Positions 55,517-64,000 of a DNA stretch of 64,000 nucleotides are shown here, in pieces (the stretch's first letter is position 1; each line of letters begins with the position of its first letter). A program made the position numbers and the translations under genes. The notes beneath the pieces are model-generated. The model was not told where the DNA came from. It saw nothing but the letters and a program-made list of their open reading frames with translations, and did not search any database. Source of the stretch: Roseiarcus sp963794155 (lineage in GTDB: Bacteria; Pseudomonadota; Alphaproteobacteria; Rhizobiales; Beijerinckiaceae); contig CAWCCX010000016.1 in NCBI GenBank assembly GCA_963794155.1, positions 558,001 to 622,000 of the forward strand, given 5' to 3'.

Positions 55517-56152
55517 TCACTGCCCGGTTGTCACCTTGTAACTTGTCACGAGGATCGGCGAGGCGCCGTCGGCCGCCTTATCCAATTGTCCGTAGATTCC
55601 GAAACGTAGCTCGCCGTCAGGAATCTGGGCGCGGACCGTCTTGACCAGCTGGCCGTTTAAGGAGATGACAATCTTGCCTCCCAGCGTCGTCACCCGCAGC
55701 GCGTTGGTCGCGTCGGGTTTGAACGCCTGCGCGTTCGGGACCGTGGCGATATTCGTCCAGTTGCCGTTCACGTCTGTCCAGAGGCTGACCGTTCCGTTCG
55801 ACCCCAGCTCGGACAGCCAGAAATTCCTGTAGTCGGTCGCCCAGAATTCAAGCCCCAGACTCACGTTGTTGTCCGGCGCAGGCGCCTTCGGGACCGTTCC
55901 CTCGAGGCAATAGTCGGCCTCGTTGGCGTGGAAGGTAAGCACCTGCGAGCTGATGGCCGAGGATTTCGCATCGAGGGTGATGACAAAATTCGGCGGTTTG
56001 ATCGCGGTCGCTGGGGGGGACAAGTCCCAGCCGCCACTGTCGTCCGCAAACGTGTCTTCGTAGATGACCTTGCCCACCTGTCCATCGCAGGCGAGAGCAG
56101 ACGCGCCCATGAGCGCGGAAAAGGCAATCGCCATCAAGAAGGAACGCCTCAT
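55517..56152 (-). CDS. Secreted beta-sandwich protein
   Basis: 211 residues with a signal peptide (MRRSFLMAIAFSALMGASALA) and a mature part (VIYEDTFADDSGGWDLSPPA ... LRVTTLGGKIVISLNGQLVKTV ... GELRFGIYGQL) that looks like a concanavalin/LamG-type jelly roll, as in DUF1080 carbohydrate-binding proteins. Two cysteines (ACDG, YCLEG) may bridge. The open frame upstream of 56152 lacks support. Possibly periplasmic sugar or surface binding. Function unknown. Confidence 0.7.
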   Translation of the reverse strand: MRRSFLMAIAFSALMGASALACDGQVGKVIYEDTFADDSGGWDLSPPATAIKPPNFVITLDAKSSAISSQVLTFHANEADYCLEGTVPKAPAPDNNVSLGLEFWATDYRNFWLSELGSNGTVSLWTDVNGNWTNIATVPNAQAFKPDATNALRVTTLGGKIVISLNGQLVKTVRAQIPDGELRFGIYGQLDKAADGASPILVTSYKVTTGQ

Positions 56153-56386
56153 AGCCCCAACCCTCGCCCGGCGGCGTGGTCCCGCCCGCCTTGACGCGAG
56201 CGCGCCTTTCACCCTTGGTGAATATGGCAGATCGCCTGCGAGGCGCCAAGCATCCGCGGCGCCTGGCGACAATTGCGGAGGCCGCATGCGGCTCTTCCGC
56301 TTGGGCTTCGGGGACGCTAACTTCGCGCCACGATTGGAAAACACAACGGCGCGGCGGGGCGGTTTTCCGCCGCAAGGGAGGAACGA

Positions 56387-57562
56387 ATGACTTCACGACT
56401 TTGTCTGCTGGCCCCGGCGCTTGGCGCCTTGTTGGTCGCGGCTCCGGCTCGCGCCGACGACAGCACCGTGACCGTCGGCATGATCCTGCCGATGACCGGC
56501 CAGCAGGCATCGACCGGCAAGCAGGAGCGGGCCGGCGCCGAGCTCTACATCCAAGAGCACGGCGACACGGTCGCCGGCAAGAAAATCGTGCTGAGCGTCA
56601 AGGACGACACCGGCGCGGCCGACGTCACCAAGCGCCTGGCCGAGGAGCTGATCGGCAACGATCACGCCAAGGTGCTGATGGGCTTCGGCCTGACCCCGCT
56701 CGCGCTGGCCACGGCGCCGGTGGCGACCGAAGCCAAGGTTCCGGAGCTCGTCACCGCGGCGGCGACCGCGATGATCACAGAGAAATCGCCCTATATCGTC
56801 CGTACCTCGTTCACGCTGCCGCAGGCCTCGGCGCCGATGGCTGAATGGGCGGCCAAGAACGGGATCAAGAAGGTCGTCACCATCGTCGCCGACTACGGCC
56901 CCGGCGTCGACGCTGAGAAATGGTTCTCCGACACGTTCGAGAAAGCCGGCGGGACGATCACCGAAAAGATCCGCGTGCCGCTCAAGAATCCGGACTTCGC
57001 GCCGTTCCTGCAGCGGGTGAAGGACGACGCGCCCGACGCGGTGTTCGTGTTCGTGCCGTCCGGCCAGGGCGCGGTCTTCATGAAGGAGTTCGTCGAGCGC
57101 GGCCTCGACAAGTCGGGGGTCAAGCTGATCGGCACCGGCGACGTGACCGACGACGACCTGCTGGCCGACATCGGCGATCCCGCGCTCGGCGCAGTGACCA
57201 CGCACCATTATTCGGCGGCGCACGATTCTCCCGAAAACAAGGCGTTCGTCGCGGCGTTTGAGAAGGCCAACAACGGCATGCGGCCGAATTTCATGGCGGT
57301 CGGCGCCTATGACGGCATGGCGCTCGTCTACAAGGCGCTTGAAAAGACCAAGGGCGACGCGAGCGGCGATGCGCTTTTGGCGGCGATGAAGGGCATGAGC
57401 TGGGTCAGCCCGCGCGGGCCGGTCTCGATCGATCCAGAAACGCGCGACATCGTGCAGAACATCTATGTCCGCAAGGTCGAGAAGAAGGACGGCGCGCTGT
57501 ACAACGTCGAGTTCGCAACCATTCCCGACGTGAAAGATCCGTACAAGGCCGCGAAACACTGA
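56387..57562 (+). CDS. ABC transporter substrate-binding protein, branched-chain amino-acid type
   Basis: 391 residues with signal peptide MTSRLCLLAPALGALLVAA (cut after ARA) and mature start DDSTVTVGMILPMTGQQAST. Type 1 periplasmic binding fold (VVTIVADYGPGVDAEKWF). GGGAGGAACGA before the ATG is strong. It heads the transporter operon, followed by two permeases and two ATPases after a 122-bp gap holding a hairpin repeat, which may raise binding-protein yield over the rest. Ligand unknown; possibly amino acids, amides or aromatic acids. Confidence 0.9.
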   Translation: MTSRLCLLAPALGALLVAAPARADDSTVTVGMILPMTGQQASTGKQERAGAELYIQEHGDTVAGKKIVLSVKDDTGAADVTKRLAEELIGNDHAKVLMGFGLTPLALATAPVATEAKVPELVTAAATAMITEKSPYIVRTSFTLPQASAPMAEWAAKNGIKKVVTIVADYGPGVDAEKWFSDTFEKAGGTITEKIRVPLKNPDFAPFLQRVKDDAPDAVFVFVPSGQGAVFMKEFVERGLDKSGVKLIGTGDVTDDDLLADIGDPALGAVTTHHYSAAHDSPENKAFVAAFEKANNGMRPNFMAVGAYDGMALVYKALEKTKGDASGDALLAAMKGMSWVSPRGPVSIDPETRDIVQNIYVRKVEKKDGALYNVEFATIPDVKDPYKAAKH

Positions 57563-57572
57563 TGGGCCATTC

Positions 57573-57656
57573 CCTTGTCATGCCCGCGAAAGCGGGCATC
57601 CGGATGTGGCGACGTGCGGGGCAGCCTGGATTCCCGCTTTCGCGGGAATGACAAGG
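57573..57656. repeat. Intergenic inverted repeat (CCTTGTCAT ends)
   Basis: Begins CCTTGTCATGCCCGCG and ends CGCGGGAATGACAAGG. It includes two internal hairpins (GCCCGCGAAAGCGGGC and TTCCCGCTTTCGCGGGAA). Common dispersed repeat type, here between the binding-protein and permease genes. Confidence 0.8.
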
Positions 57657-57684
57657 ACATGACGGCCTAGGGGCTCGGACCTCC

Positions 57685-58548
57685 ATGCTGACCATTCTGC
57701 TCGACGGCGTGGCCTACGGCATGCTGCTGTTCGTGCTGGCGAGCGGGCTTTCGGTGACACTGGGGTTAATGAACTTCATCAACCTCGCCCACGGCGCCTT
57801 CGCGATGGTCGGCGGCTATGTGACCGCGCTCATGATGAACCGCGCCGGGGTTCCATTTCTCGCCACCCTGCCCGTCGCCTTTCTCGCCCCCGCAATCCTG
57901 GGAGTCGCGCTCGAGCGCACGCTCTATCGGCGCCTCTACGGCGCGAGCCCGCTCGATCAGGTGCTGTTCACCATCGGCCTCGTCCTGATGGCGATGCCGA
58001 TCGCCGCTTACCTGATCGGCGACGAGCCGCAGCAGGTTCATCTGCCCGCCTGGCTCAGCGGACGCATCGAGGTCCACGGCGTCGGCATCGGCGTCTACCG
58101 GCTGTTCATCATCCTGGTGTGCGGAATCATCGCCGCGGGTCTGCAGACGTTCCTCGTCAGGACGCGGTTCGGCGCGCAGCTCAGGGCGGCGGTCGACGAC
58201 GCGCGCGTCGCCCGGGGGTTGGGCATCGATGTCGACCGGATCTTCGCCGTCGCCTTTGCGGTCGGCAGCGGGCTCGCCGGCCTGGGCGGAGCGTTGGCGG
58301 CCGATGTCGTCGGCGGCATCGATCCCTCGTTTCCGGTGAAGTTCCTGGTGACCTTCCTCATCGTCGTCACCGTCGGCGGCTCGAACGGCGTCATGGGGGC
58401 CCTGTTCGGTTCGCTCCTGCTCGGCATTCTCGATGTCGCCGGGAAATATTACGTTCCCTCGATCGGCGCGTTCATCATCTACGCCGTGATGGTGGTGACG
58501 CTGATCGTACGGCCGCAAGGGTTGTTCGCGCGCGGGGACGGACGATGA
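57685..58548 (+). CDS. Branched-chain amino-acid-type ABC permease, LivH-like
   Basis: 287 residues with eight or so membrane helices. MNFINLAHGAFAMVGGY is the LivH start region and DARVARGLGIDVDRIFAVAFAVGSGLAGLGG the EAA-like cytoplasmic loop. It pairs with the LivM-like permease, whose ATG overlaps this stop (ATGA). Confidence 0.92.
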   Translation: MLTILLDGVAYGMLLFVLASGLSVTLGLMNFINLAHGAFAMVGGYVTALMMNRAGVPFLATLPVAFLAPAILGVALERTLYRRLYGASPLDQVLFTIGLVLMAMPIAAYLIGDEPQQVHLPAWLSGRIEVHGVGIGVYRLFIILVCGIIAAGLQTFLVRTRFGAQLRAAVDDARVARGLGIDVDRIFAVAFAVGSGLAGLGGALAADVVGGIDPSFPVKFLVTFLIVVTVGGSNGVMGALFGSLLLGILDVAGKYYVPSIGAFIIYAVMVVTLIVRPQGLFARGDGR

Positions 58549-59565
58549 GCGCGGCCGATGCGAGCACGACGACGCGCCGTCTCGCCGTCCACCTCCATCG
58601 CCGCGCCCGCTGGCGGTGGCCCGAGATCGTCTTCTGGCTTGCGGTCCTGGCCTTGATCTTCGCCGCGCCGTCGCGCGCGGCGATCATCAATGAAATCCTG
58701 ATCGCCGGCCTGTTCGCGTTGTCGCTCGACCTCATTCTCGGACTGACCGGAATCGTCTCGCTCGGGCATGCCGCGTTTTTCGGCCTCGGCGCCTATGCCG
58801 CGGCGATTCTGGCGAGCAAGGGCTTGGCCGACCCGACGCTGGGGCTCGTCTTCGGCGCTGGCGTCGCCGCGGTTGTCGGCCTTGTCACCGCGCCGCTGCT
58901 GCTGCGGGGCGCGGACCTCACGCGAACTCATGGTGACGTTGGGCGTCTCGCTCATGCTCGGCGAACTCGCCAACCGGAACGGCTGGCTCACCGGCGGCGC
59001 CGATGGCCTGAACTTCTCGATGGCGCCAGTGCTCGGCCTGTTCCCGATCGGCTTCACCGGACAGCGCAACGCCGCGCTCTACAGCTTCGCCGTCCTCTTC
59101 ATCCTGTTTGCGATCGCGCGCCGCCTCGCGCAGTCGCCGTTCGGGTTGGCGCTCGCGGCGATCCGGGAGAACCGCCTGCGCGCGGGCGCGCTCGGAATCG
59201 ACACCAGCCGGCGGATCGTCGCGATCTATACGATCTCGGCGGCCTATGCGGGCGCAGCCGGCGCGCTATTGGCGCAAACGACGCAGATCGTGTCGCTCGA
59301 CCTGTTCGACTTCCACCGCTCGGCCGACGTGATGCTGATGCTTATCATCGGCGGCGCGGGATATCTCTATGGCGGCCTGATCGGGGCGGCGGCGTTCATC
59401 GTGTTGAGGGACGTGATTTCCGCCGCGACGCCGGAATATTGGGAATTCTGGATCGGCCTCGCCCTGGTCATCCTCGTGCTCGCCGGCCGTGAACGGATCG
59501 GCCAGGCGCCGAAGCGACTGATCGCCCTGTTCGCGCCCCGCGCCGCGCGTCGCGGCGTCGCATGA
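58545..59565 (+). pseudogene. Branched-chain amino-acid-type ABC permease, LivM-like, one frameshift
   Basis: The first ~127 residues (MSAADASTTTRRLAVHLH ... LTGIVSLGHAAFFGLGAYAA) and the remainder (LMVTLGVSLMLGELANRN, NRLRAGALGIDTSRRIVAI) lie in different frames. The switch is at about 58922-58926, where GACCTCACGCGAACTCATG needs one more base (CGC GAA CTC) to read DLTRELMV. With that base the protein is ~340 residues and ends at 59565, overlapping the next ATG. All other genes in the operon are intact, so a sequence error is plausible. Confidence 0.88.
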
Positions 59566-60317
59566 CCGCTCCGGCGCTCGAGGCGCGCGGCCTTAAGCGC
59601 AATTTCGGCGCGCTGATCGCGACCGACGATGTGTCGTTCGCAATTCAACCCGGCGCCCGGCAGGCGCTGATCGGACCGAACGGGGCCGGGAAGACGACGC
59701 TGATCAACCTCTTGACCGGAGTGACCAGGCCGACCGCGGGCCAGGTGCTGCTCGAGGGCCGCGACGTCACCGGTCTTGCGTCCAGTGCGCGGGTCCGGAT
59801 GGGCCTCTCGCGCACGTTCCAGATCAATCAGCTCTTTCCCGATCTGACGCCGGCCGAGTCGCTTGGTCTCGCGATCTCGGAGCGCAACGGCTCCGGGGCC
59901 GATCTTTGGCGCGTGGCCGGCGGCCGGCCGGAGATCGTCGCCGAAATCGAGGAGCTGCTCGGCCGTTTTGGCCTCGAACCCGACCTGGACCAGCCGACCC
60001 GCAAGCTTCCTTATGGCAAGCAGCGGCTGCTCGAGATCGCGCTCGCGCTCGCCACGCGCCCGCGGGTGCTGCTGCTCGACGAACCCGCCGCCGGCGTGCC
60101 CGAGGATGAGCGGCAGGATATCCTTGCCGCCCTCGCCGCTTTGCCGGCGGATGTCGCCATCCTCCTGATCGAACACGACATGGACCTCGTGTTCAATTTC
60201 GCCAGCCGCATTTCGGTGCTGGTGGCGGGGAGGCTCCTGACCGAGGGCGCGCCGGACGAGATCGCGGCGGACGAGCGGGTTCGCGCCGTCTATCTCGGCG
60301 AGGACGCGCATGGCTGA
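59562..60317 (+). CDS. ABC transporter ATPase, LivG-like
   Basis: 251 residues. Walker A GPNGAGKTTLINLL, Q-loop region SRTFQINQLFPDL, Walker B VLLLDEPAAGVP, H-switch LIEHDMDLVF. The signature is degenerate: LPYGKQRLLEIALAL in place of LSGGQ, as is usual in LivG. Overlaps livM by four bases and livF by eight. Confidence 0.92.
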   Translation: MTAPALEARGLKRNFGALIATDDVSFAIQPGARQALIGPNGAGKTTLINLLTGVTRPTAGQVLLEGRDVTGLASSARVRMGLSRTFQINQLFPDLTPAESLGLAISERNGSGADLWRVAGGRPEIVAEIEELLGRFGLEPDLDQPTRKLPYGKQRLLEIALALATRPRVLLLDEPAAGVPEDERQDILAALAALPADVAILLIEHDMDLVFNFASRISVLVAGRLLTEGAPDEIAADERVRAVYLGEDAHG

Positions 60318-61023
60318 GCTCTTGCGGGTCGAAACCCTAAGCGCCGGCTACGGCGAGGCCCGGGTCATCCAGGGCCTCAGTTTCGCGGTTGAGGACGGCA
60401 AGTCGCTGGCGCTGCTCGGACGCAACGGCGTCGGCAAGACGACCCTTATCGATTCGCTGATCGGCGTCACCACCAGGTTCGGCGGCAAGATCGCGCTCGC
60501 CGGCGAGAACATCACCGCCCTGCCGCCGCACCTCAGGGCGCGGCGGGGCGTCGGCTGGACGCCGCAGGAGCGCAACATCTTCCGCTCCCTCACCGTCGAA
60601 GAGAACCTGACCGCCGTCGAACTGCCCGGGCCCTGGACGACGAAGCGCGTCTACGGGCTTTTTCCAAGGCTTCAGGAGCGGCGTGGCAACATGGGCCGGC
60701 AATTATCGGGCGGTGAGCAGCAAATGCTGGCGATCGGCCGGGCGCTCGTCCTCAATCCGCGCCTGCTGCTGCTCGACGAGCCGACCGAGGGCCTCGCCCC
60801 AATTATCGTCGACGAATTGCTGGCGGGATTGCGCGAGCTCGCCCGCGCGGGCCTGTCGATGATCATTGTTGAACAGAAGCCGAAGAAGATCCTGCCGTTC
60901 ACCGATGAGGCGATCGTGCTCGATCGCGGCGCAATCGCCTACGCGGCCCCAAGCGCCGACCTCATCGCCGACCCGGCCGCGCTCGACGCCCATCTTACTG
61001 CGACGAAGAAGGCGGGGGGATAG
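60310..61023 (+). CDS. ABC transporter ATPase, LivF-like
   Basis: 237 residues. Walker A GRNGVGKTTLIDSL, signature QLSGGEQQMLAIGRAL, Walker B LLLLDEPTEGLAP, and IIVEQKPKKILPFTDEAIVL. Last gene of the transporter operon; the next gene is convergent and AT-rich. Confidence 0.92.
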   Translation: MAELLRVETLSAGYGEARVIQGLSFAVEDGKSLALLGRNGVGKTTLIDSLIGVTTRFGGKIALAGENITALPPHLRARRGVGWTPQERNIFRSLTVEENLTAVELPGPWTTKRVYGLFPRLQERRGNMGRQLSGGEQQMLAIGRALVLNPRLLLLDEPTEGLAPIIVDELLAGLRELARAGLSMIIVEQKPKKILPFTDEAIVLDRGAIAYAAPSADLIADPAALDAHLTATKKAGG

Positions 61024-61073
61024 CGATGGCCACCGGAGTTGGGCAAAATCATCACAAAGGGGGCCTTCGCGAC

Positions 61074-62149
61074 TTATGTTGACGCGAGTCCATGTATCGG
61101 ATCCGCGAACAACTTCTTCAGAAAGAACTCGTCCAGGGCTTTTTTTCTCGTATCTTTGCCTTGGCTCATTGCTCTCATTATCTCCGCTTCGAGCAACACC
61201 GCGCGGAGCACCCTCACTGCGTACCGAGCTAGCTCCTCTAAGTCAGGCACGACACGATAGTCATTTTCGCCGACACGATCGTCGTATTCCAAGTTATGGG
61301 CCCCTTCTTGACCTGAAGATCGCCGTGTGTGACGCGACTTCGCAAATCATACAATTTTTTTACTTTCCGATAAGTTTCAATTCGCTCCCTTGGGCCTTGG
61401 CCAATCAATACGGCAACTCTTTCGGAGATTTGATGTGAAATTTCCGCCGTGCCTGTCGAGAGCAAGGCCTCCAGTATGGTGACAAGGCTAGTGTACGCCT
61501 GATCCGGAAAAGCGGAGAACAAGAACGCCCAGAAACAACCTAAAGCGACAGAAACCGGGTCATGACGCCAAAGAGCTGGCCGAAAGTATATTTCAATCGC
61601 TCGGGCAATCCTATCTAGTTCGTTACGATTGATTGATCCTTCTGGCGCTGGATGGTGCGCGACCAGGGCATACATTGATCTCTGGCGAGCCGCGCCGGTA
61701 GCGACGCAACCCATTCCAGTTAACCTAGCCCCTGCTTCATTTTCGTAGAAACTATACGCATAGGCAGGCGTCCAAATGTCAATCGTACGGAAGAGCGAAA
61801 TTGACGTTAGCACCCAACGCAATAGCTCCTCAGGAAACAGTATAACTCCTGGTGCGTCTTCGCCCTCTTCGCGCAGGCGGCCTGGAACAACATTGGAAAA
61901 ATTTCGCGTGTCATGTCCCTCGGCGCTCAGACGATCCACAGCGCCCTGAACAAAAGCCTCATGTTTTATTCTAAGGCAGAAATTTGGTACAAACGCCTCC
62001 CTAATATTTTGAATAGCAGAGGCCTCCGTCCACAGTACTCGATCGACGTCCAACATCGGACCAGCAGTTAGACCTGGTCTAACCTCCCATTGATCGTCAC
62101 CTAAGATTGTATTAGGCGTCAGATAGCAAGGAAGCCACGTTACATTCAT
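61074..62149 (-). pseudogene. HEPN-like (ApeA-type) protein gene, frameshifted, AT-rich
   Basis: The main frame starts MNVTWLPCYLTPNTILGDD and covers an all-alpha C-terminal region with LYDLRSRVTHGDLQV, an R-x4-H motif (R270, H275) typical of HEPN ribonucleases in abortive infection. At about 61285-61300 the reading continues in another frame as LEYDDRVGENDYRVVPDLEEL to a stop at 61074 (LFADPIHGLAST), restoring ~358 residues. GC content is well below that of both neighbours, so it was probably acquired. No toxin-antitoxin partner is next to it. Confidence 0.68.
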
Positions 62150-62227
62150 TTCTGCCCCCCTTACTTTGTGCTACGCGCGCTTTTACCCCATTCCCGCCAA
62201 ACAATCACGGGTTATTGGAAACCTGAT

Positions 62228-63271
62228 CTACTTCCCCGCCCCTTCCCAAGGCGAGGGCACGCCGAGGCGGATGGCCTGCGAGAACTCCGGCGACCGGTCG
62301 GCGGCCTTGGCCTTCTCGCTGATGCGCGCGCGATCCATAAGTTCCGCGAGCGGGATCGACGTCACCACCACCCGCTGGTCGTAGAGGTAGCCCGGCAGGA
62401 AGCCGTTGACGACGAGCCGCCAATCGAGCGGGAACGTTCCCCCGGCCGCGCGCACGATCTTGAACACCACGGTGGCGCAGTTGGCGGTGATCGAATTGTA
62501 CCACTTCGGCTGCGCGGCGAGCGCGGTCGATTGCAAGGCGTATTCGAGGAGGAGCGCACGCGCTCCCTCGGGGGGCGTCGAGAGCCGATAGAGCCGCACG
62601 TCCTCGCCGCGCACGTTCGAGCGTAGCCGCACCGAATCGCGTTCGGTCGTGGCGAGATAAATGAGCGTGTGGGATTTGAACGCGTCGGCGACCGGCGAAA
62701 ACTCACCGGTTTTCTCCCGCCGAACCTCGACCGACCAGGTCACATAGTCTCCATTCTCAAACCCGAAACTCATCATCACGTGGGCCATCTCCGGCCCGGC
62801 CCAATAGGCGAGAAAGAGATCGAGCGTCTTGAGCTTGGAAAGGTCGTAGGAGCGCTTGCTCCACCGCTCGGTAAAGTCGTTGTCGGTGCGCCAGTCGAAG
62901 TCGCGCACGTCGGAGAGCGTCAGAACGTCGCCGTCGAGGGTGCTGGTCGTCTGCCGCGCGACGTCAGGCGCCCAGTCGCCGTCCGTCGGCGGCCTGATCG
63001 TGCTCCACCAGCCGAGCAGCGCGCCGAAGACAAGCGCGAATACGGTCAGCGCGGCGATGCTCCGGCGAAAAAAGAGCGCCGCGACTGTCGCGAGGCCGAG
63101 GACGGCGAACAAGCCCGCGGCAAACGCCCTCGCCCATTCCGGCGCCGGAAGGCGAAACCATAGCGCGAGCGCGCTCCAGGCGCTGACCGGAACGATCACC
63201 AGGGCCGAAAGGACGATCCGGAGGACCGTCGCGACGACGCGTTGCGCCCCACCCGTTGTCGCGTCGCGCAT
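62228..63271 (-). CDS. DUF4105 membrane protein
   Basis: 347 residues. Three membrane segments at the N terminus (LSALVIVPVSAWSALALWF, AAGLFAVLGLATVAALFF, LTVFALVFGALLGWW) precede the periplasmic or luminal DUF4105 domain (DFDWRTDNDFTERWSKRSYD, AYWAGPEMAHVMMSFGF, SITANCATVVFKIVR). The conserved His and Cys hint at a papain-like hydrolase fold. Function unproven. The ATG at 63271 is preferred over the longer frame. Confidence 0.85.
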   Translation of the reverse strand: MRDATTGGAQRVVATVLRIVLSALVIVPVSAWSALALWFRLPAPEWARAFAAGLFAVLGLATVAALFFRRSIAALTVFALVFGALLGWWSTIRPPTDGDWAPDVARQTTSTLDGDVLTLSDVRDFDWRTDNDFTERWSKRSYDLSKLKTLDLFLAYWAGPEMAHVMMSFGFENGDYVTWSVEVRREKTGEFSPVADAFKSHTLIYLATTERDSVRLRSNVRGEDVRLYRLSTPPEGARALLLEYALQSTALAAQPKWYNSITANCATVVFKIVRAAGGTFPLDWRLVVNGFLPGYLYDQRVVVTSIPLAELMDRARISEKAKAADRSPEFSQAIRLGVPSPWEGAGK

Positions 63272-63458
63272 GTCGACTGATTCCCCTCGCCGCTCGACGC
63301 TACGGTAGCCAGGGCTTGCGGAAAAGCTGCGACGCGGCTGTTTGTGCGGAAAAATCGCTCGCCGAACCCGCCGCAAGGCGCGTCCGGGCTGGGATCTCGC
63401 CCCACAAGCGCAGCGACGACTTCGTCACGGTCAATGGCGAGCCGCCACGGGTCGATCG

Positions 63459-63725
63459 TCAGTCCGAAGTCAACTCGCCCGCCGAGGCCTCGATGATCGC
63501 GCCGGAATCGGTGAATTTCAGCGTAACCCTGTCGCCCGCTTTCACCCTCATGTTGAAGCCTCGGGCGACACTGTAGGTCGAGCCGTTCTCGAGCGTCACG
63601 GTATGCCTCAACATGTCGACGGACTTGATTTTTCCGGTCGTCGTGACCGTCGGGCCGGCGGCGGAAGCCAGCGTGGCCGCGCCCAGGATTCCCAGAGCGG
63701 CGATTGCGGCGTGCATCTTACGCAT
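63459..63725 (-). CDS. Small periplasmic DUF1344-like protein
   Basis: 88 residues with signal peptide (MRKMHAAIAALGILGAATLA, cut after SA) and a short beta-barrel-like region (TTTGKIKSVDMLRHTVTLEN ... VKAGDRVTLKFTDSG) fitting DUF1344. AAGGAGG sits 5 bases upstream of the ATG. Function unknown. Confidence 0.78.
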   Translation of the reverse strand: MRKMHAAIAALGILGAATLASAAGPTVTTTGKIKSVDMLRHTVTLENGSTYSVARGFNMRVKAGDRVTLKFTDSGAIIEASAGELTSD

Positions 63726-63835
63726 CCATTCCTCCTTGCGTTTAAGTGCGGCGGAGCCTCGAAAACATGAACGCATGGCGTTCCAATGGCGGTGACGAGT
63801 AAACTTTGTGAAGTTGGGCCCCAGGGCCGCGGAGG

Positions 63836-64000
63836 TCAACCTTCGCTCTGGTGGCCGCCGGACAGGGGCACGAACGGAATGACCTTGCCGCCAAAAATGT
63901 CTGAGCGCGAGACGCTCTGTGCGCCGCCCTCGTCGGTCTTCTTGACCACTTTGAGAATATGCTGGGCGCCCGGAGGACCCACGGGAATGACCATGATGCC
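63836..64000 (-). CDS. pcm: Protein-L-isoaspartate O-methyltransferase, C-terminal end (runs off right edge)
   Basis: The last 54 codons read GIMVIPVGPPGAQHILKVVK ... FGGKVIPFVPLSGG, the conserved C terminus of PCMT, which methylates isoaspartyl residues in damaged proteins for repair. The SAM-binding part is outside the window. Stop at 63836-63838. Confidence 0.82.
   Translation of the reverse strand, partial: GIMVIPVGPPGAQHILKVVKKTDEGGAQSVSRSDIFGGKVIPFVPLSGGHQSEG

Overview
The window looks like a chromosomal piece of a high-GC alphaproteobacterium of the order Hyphomicrobiales (Rhizobiales). Supporting signs are the MoxR-DUF58-DUF4159 gene row, the DUF1285-CoA pyrophosphatase-DUF6111-CCA transferase row, a 6S-like RNA beside the 5-formyltetrahydrofolate cyclo-ligase gene, betaine-lipid genes btaA and btaB, and a tRNA-His-like 3' end carrying A73 (an alphaproteobacterial trait). 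A family-level placement such as Beijerinckiaceae is only a guess.

Layout. 1-560: right end of an integrative element (partial tyrosine integrase, tRNA-His 3' remnant as attachment site). 690-16907: core genes: CPA1 antiporter, nth, a periplasmic binding protein, a 3-oxoacid CoA-transferase pair, a MoxR/DUF58/BatA-like membrane operon, and a four-gene overlapping row ending in the CCA-adding enzyme. 17012-30675: accessory island bracketed by perfect 74-bp inverted repeats. It holds a DndB/DGQHR-type protein, an orphan N6-adenine methyltransferase, a winged-helix protein, a ribbon-helix-helix protein, a solo Cas1 with no Cas2 or CRISPR array, a type I-like restriction-modification locus whose M protein carries a nuclease domain and whose S gene is cut by an IS21 element, and a broken SIR2-like gene. 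30984-42224: mixed core and accessory genes: DyP peroxidase, HNH-like protein, gph, YmdB-type phosphodiesterase, 5-FTHF cyclo-ligase, 6S RNA, DUF445, btaBA, aminotransferase. 42365-54237: a near-complete route from shikimate through protocatechuate 4,5-cleavage to pyruvate and oxaloacetate (MHS transporter, shikimate dehydrogenase, 3-dehydroshikimate dehydratase, ligA, B, C, I, J, K, and a divergent LysR regulator). Only the 4-oxalomesaconate isomerase/tautomerase step lacks a recognised gene. 54428-61023: a DUF1932 dehydrogenase, a secreted protein and a complete branched-chain amino-acid-type ABC transporter. 61074-64000: an AT-rich HEPN-like gene, a DUF4105 membrane protein, a DUF1344 protein and the end of pcm.

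Caution about quality. At least six genes are split by single-base frameshifts, including housekeeping-type genes (DUF4159, MHS transporter, livM) as well as island genes. This density suggests residual indel errors in the assembly, so each frameshift should be checked against reads before it is read as biology.

The most interesting part is the 17.0-30.7 kb island: a decayed defence cluster with an orphan Cas1 that keeps its catalytic residues.
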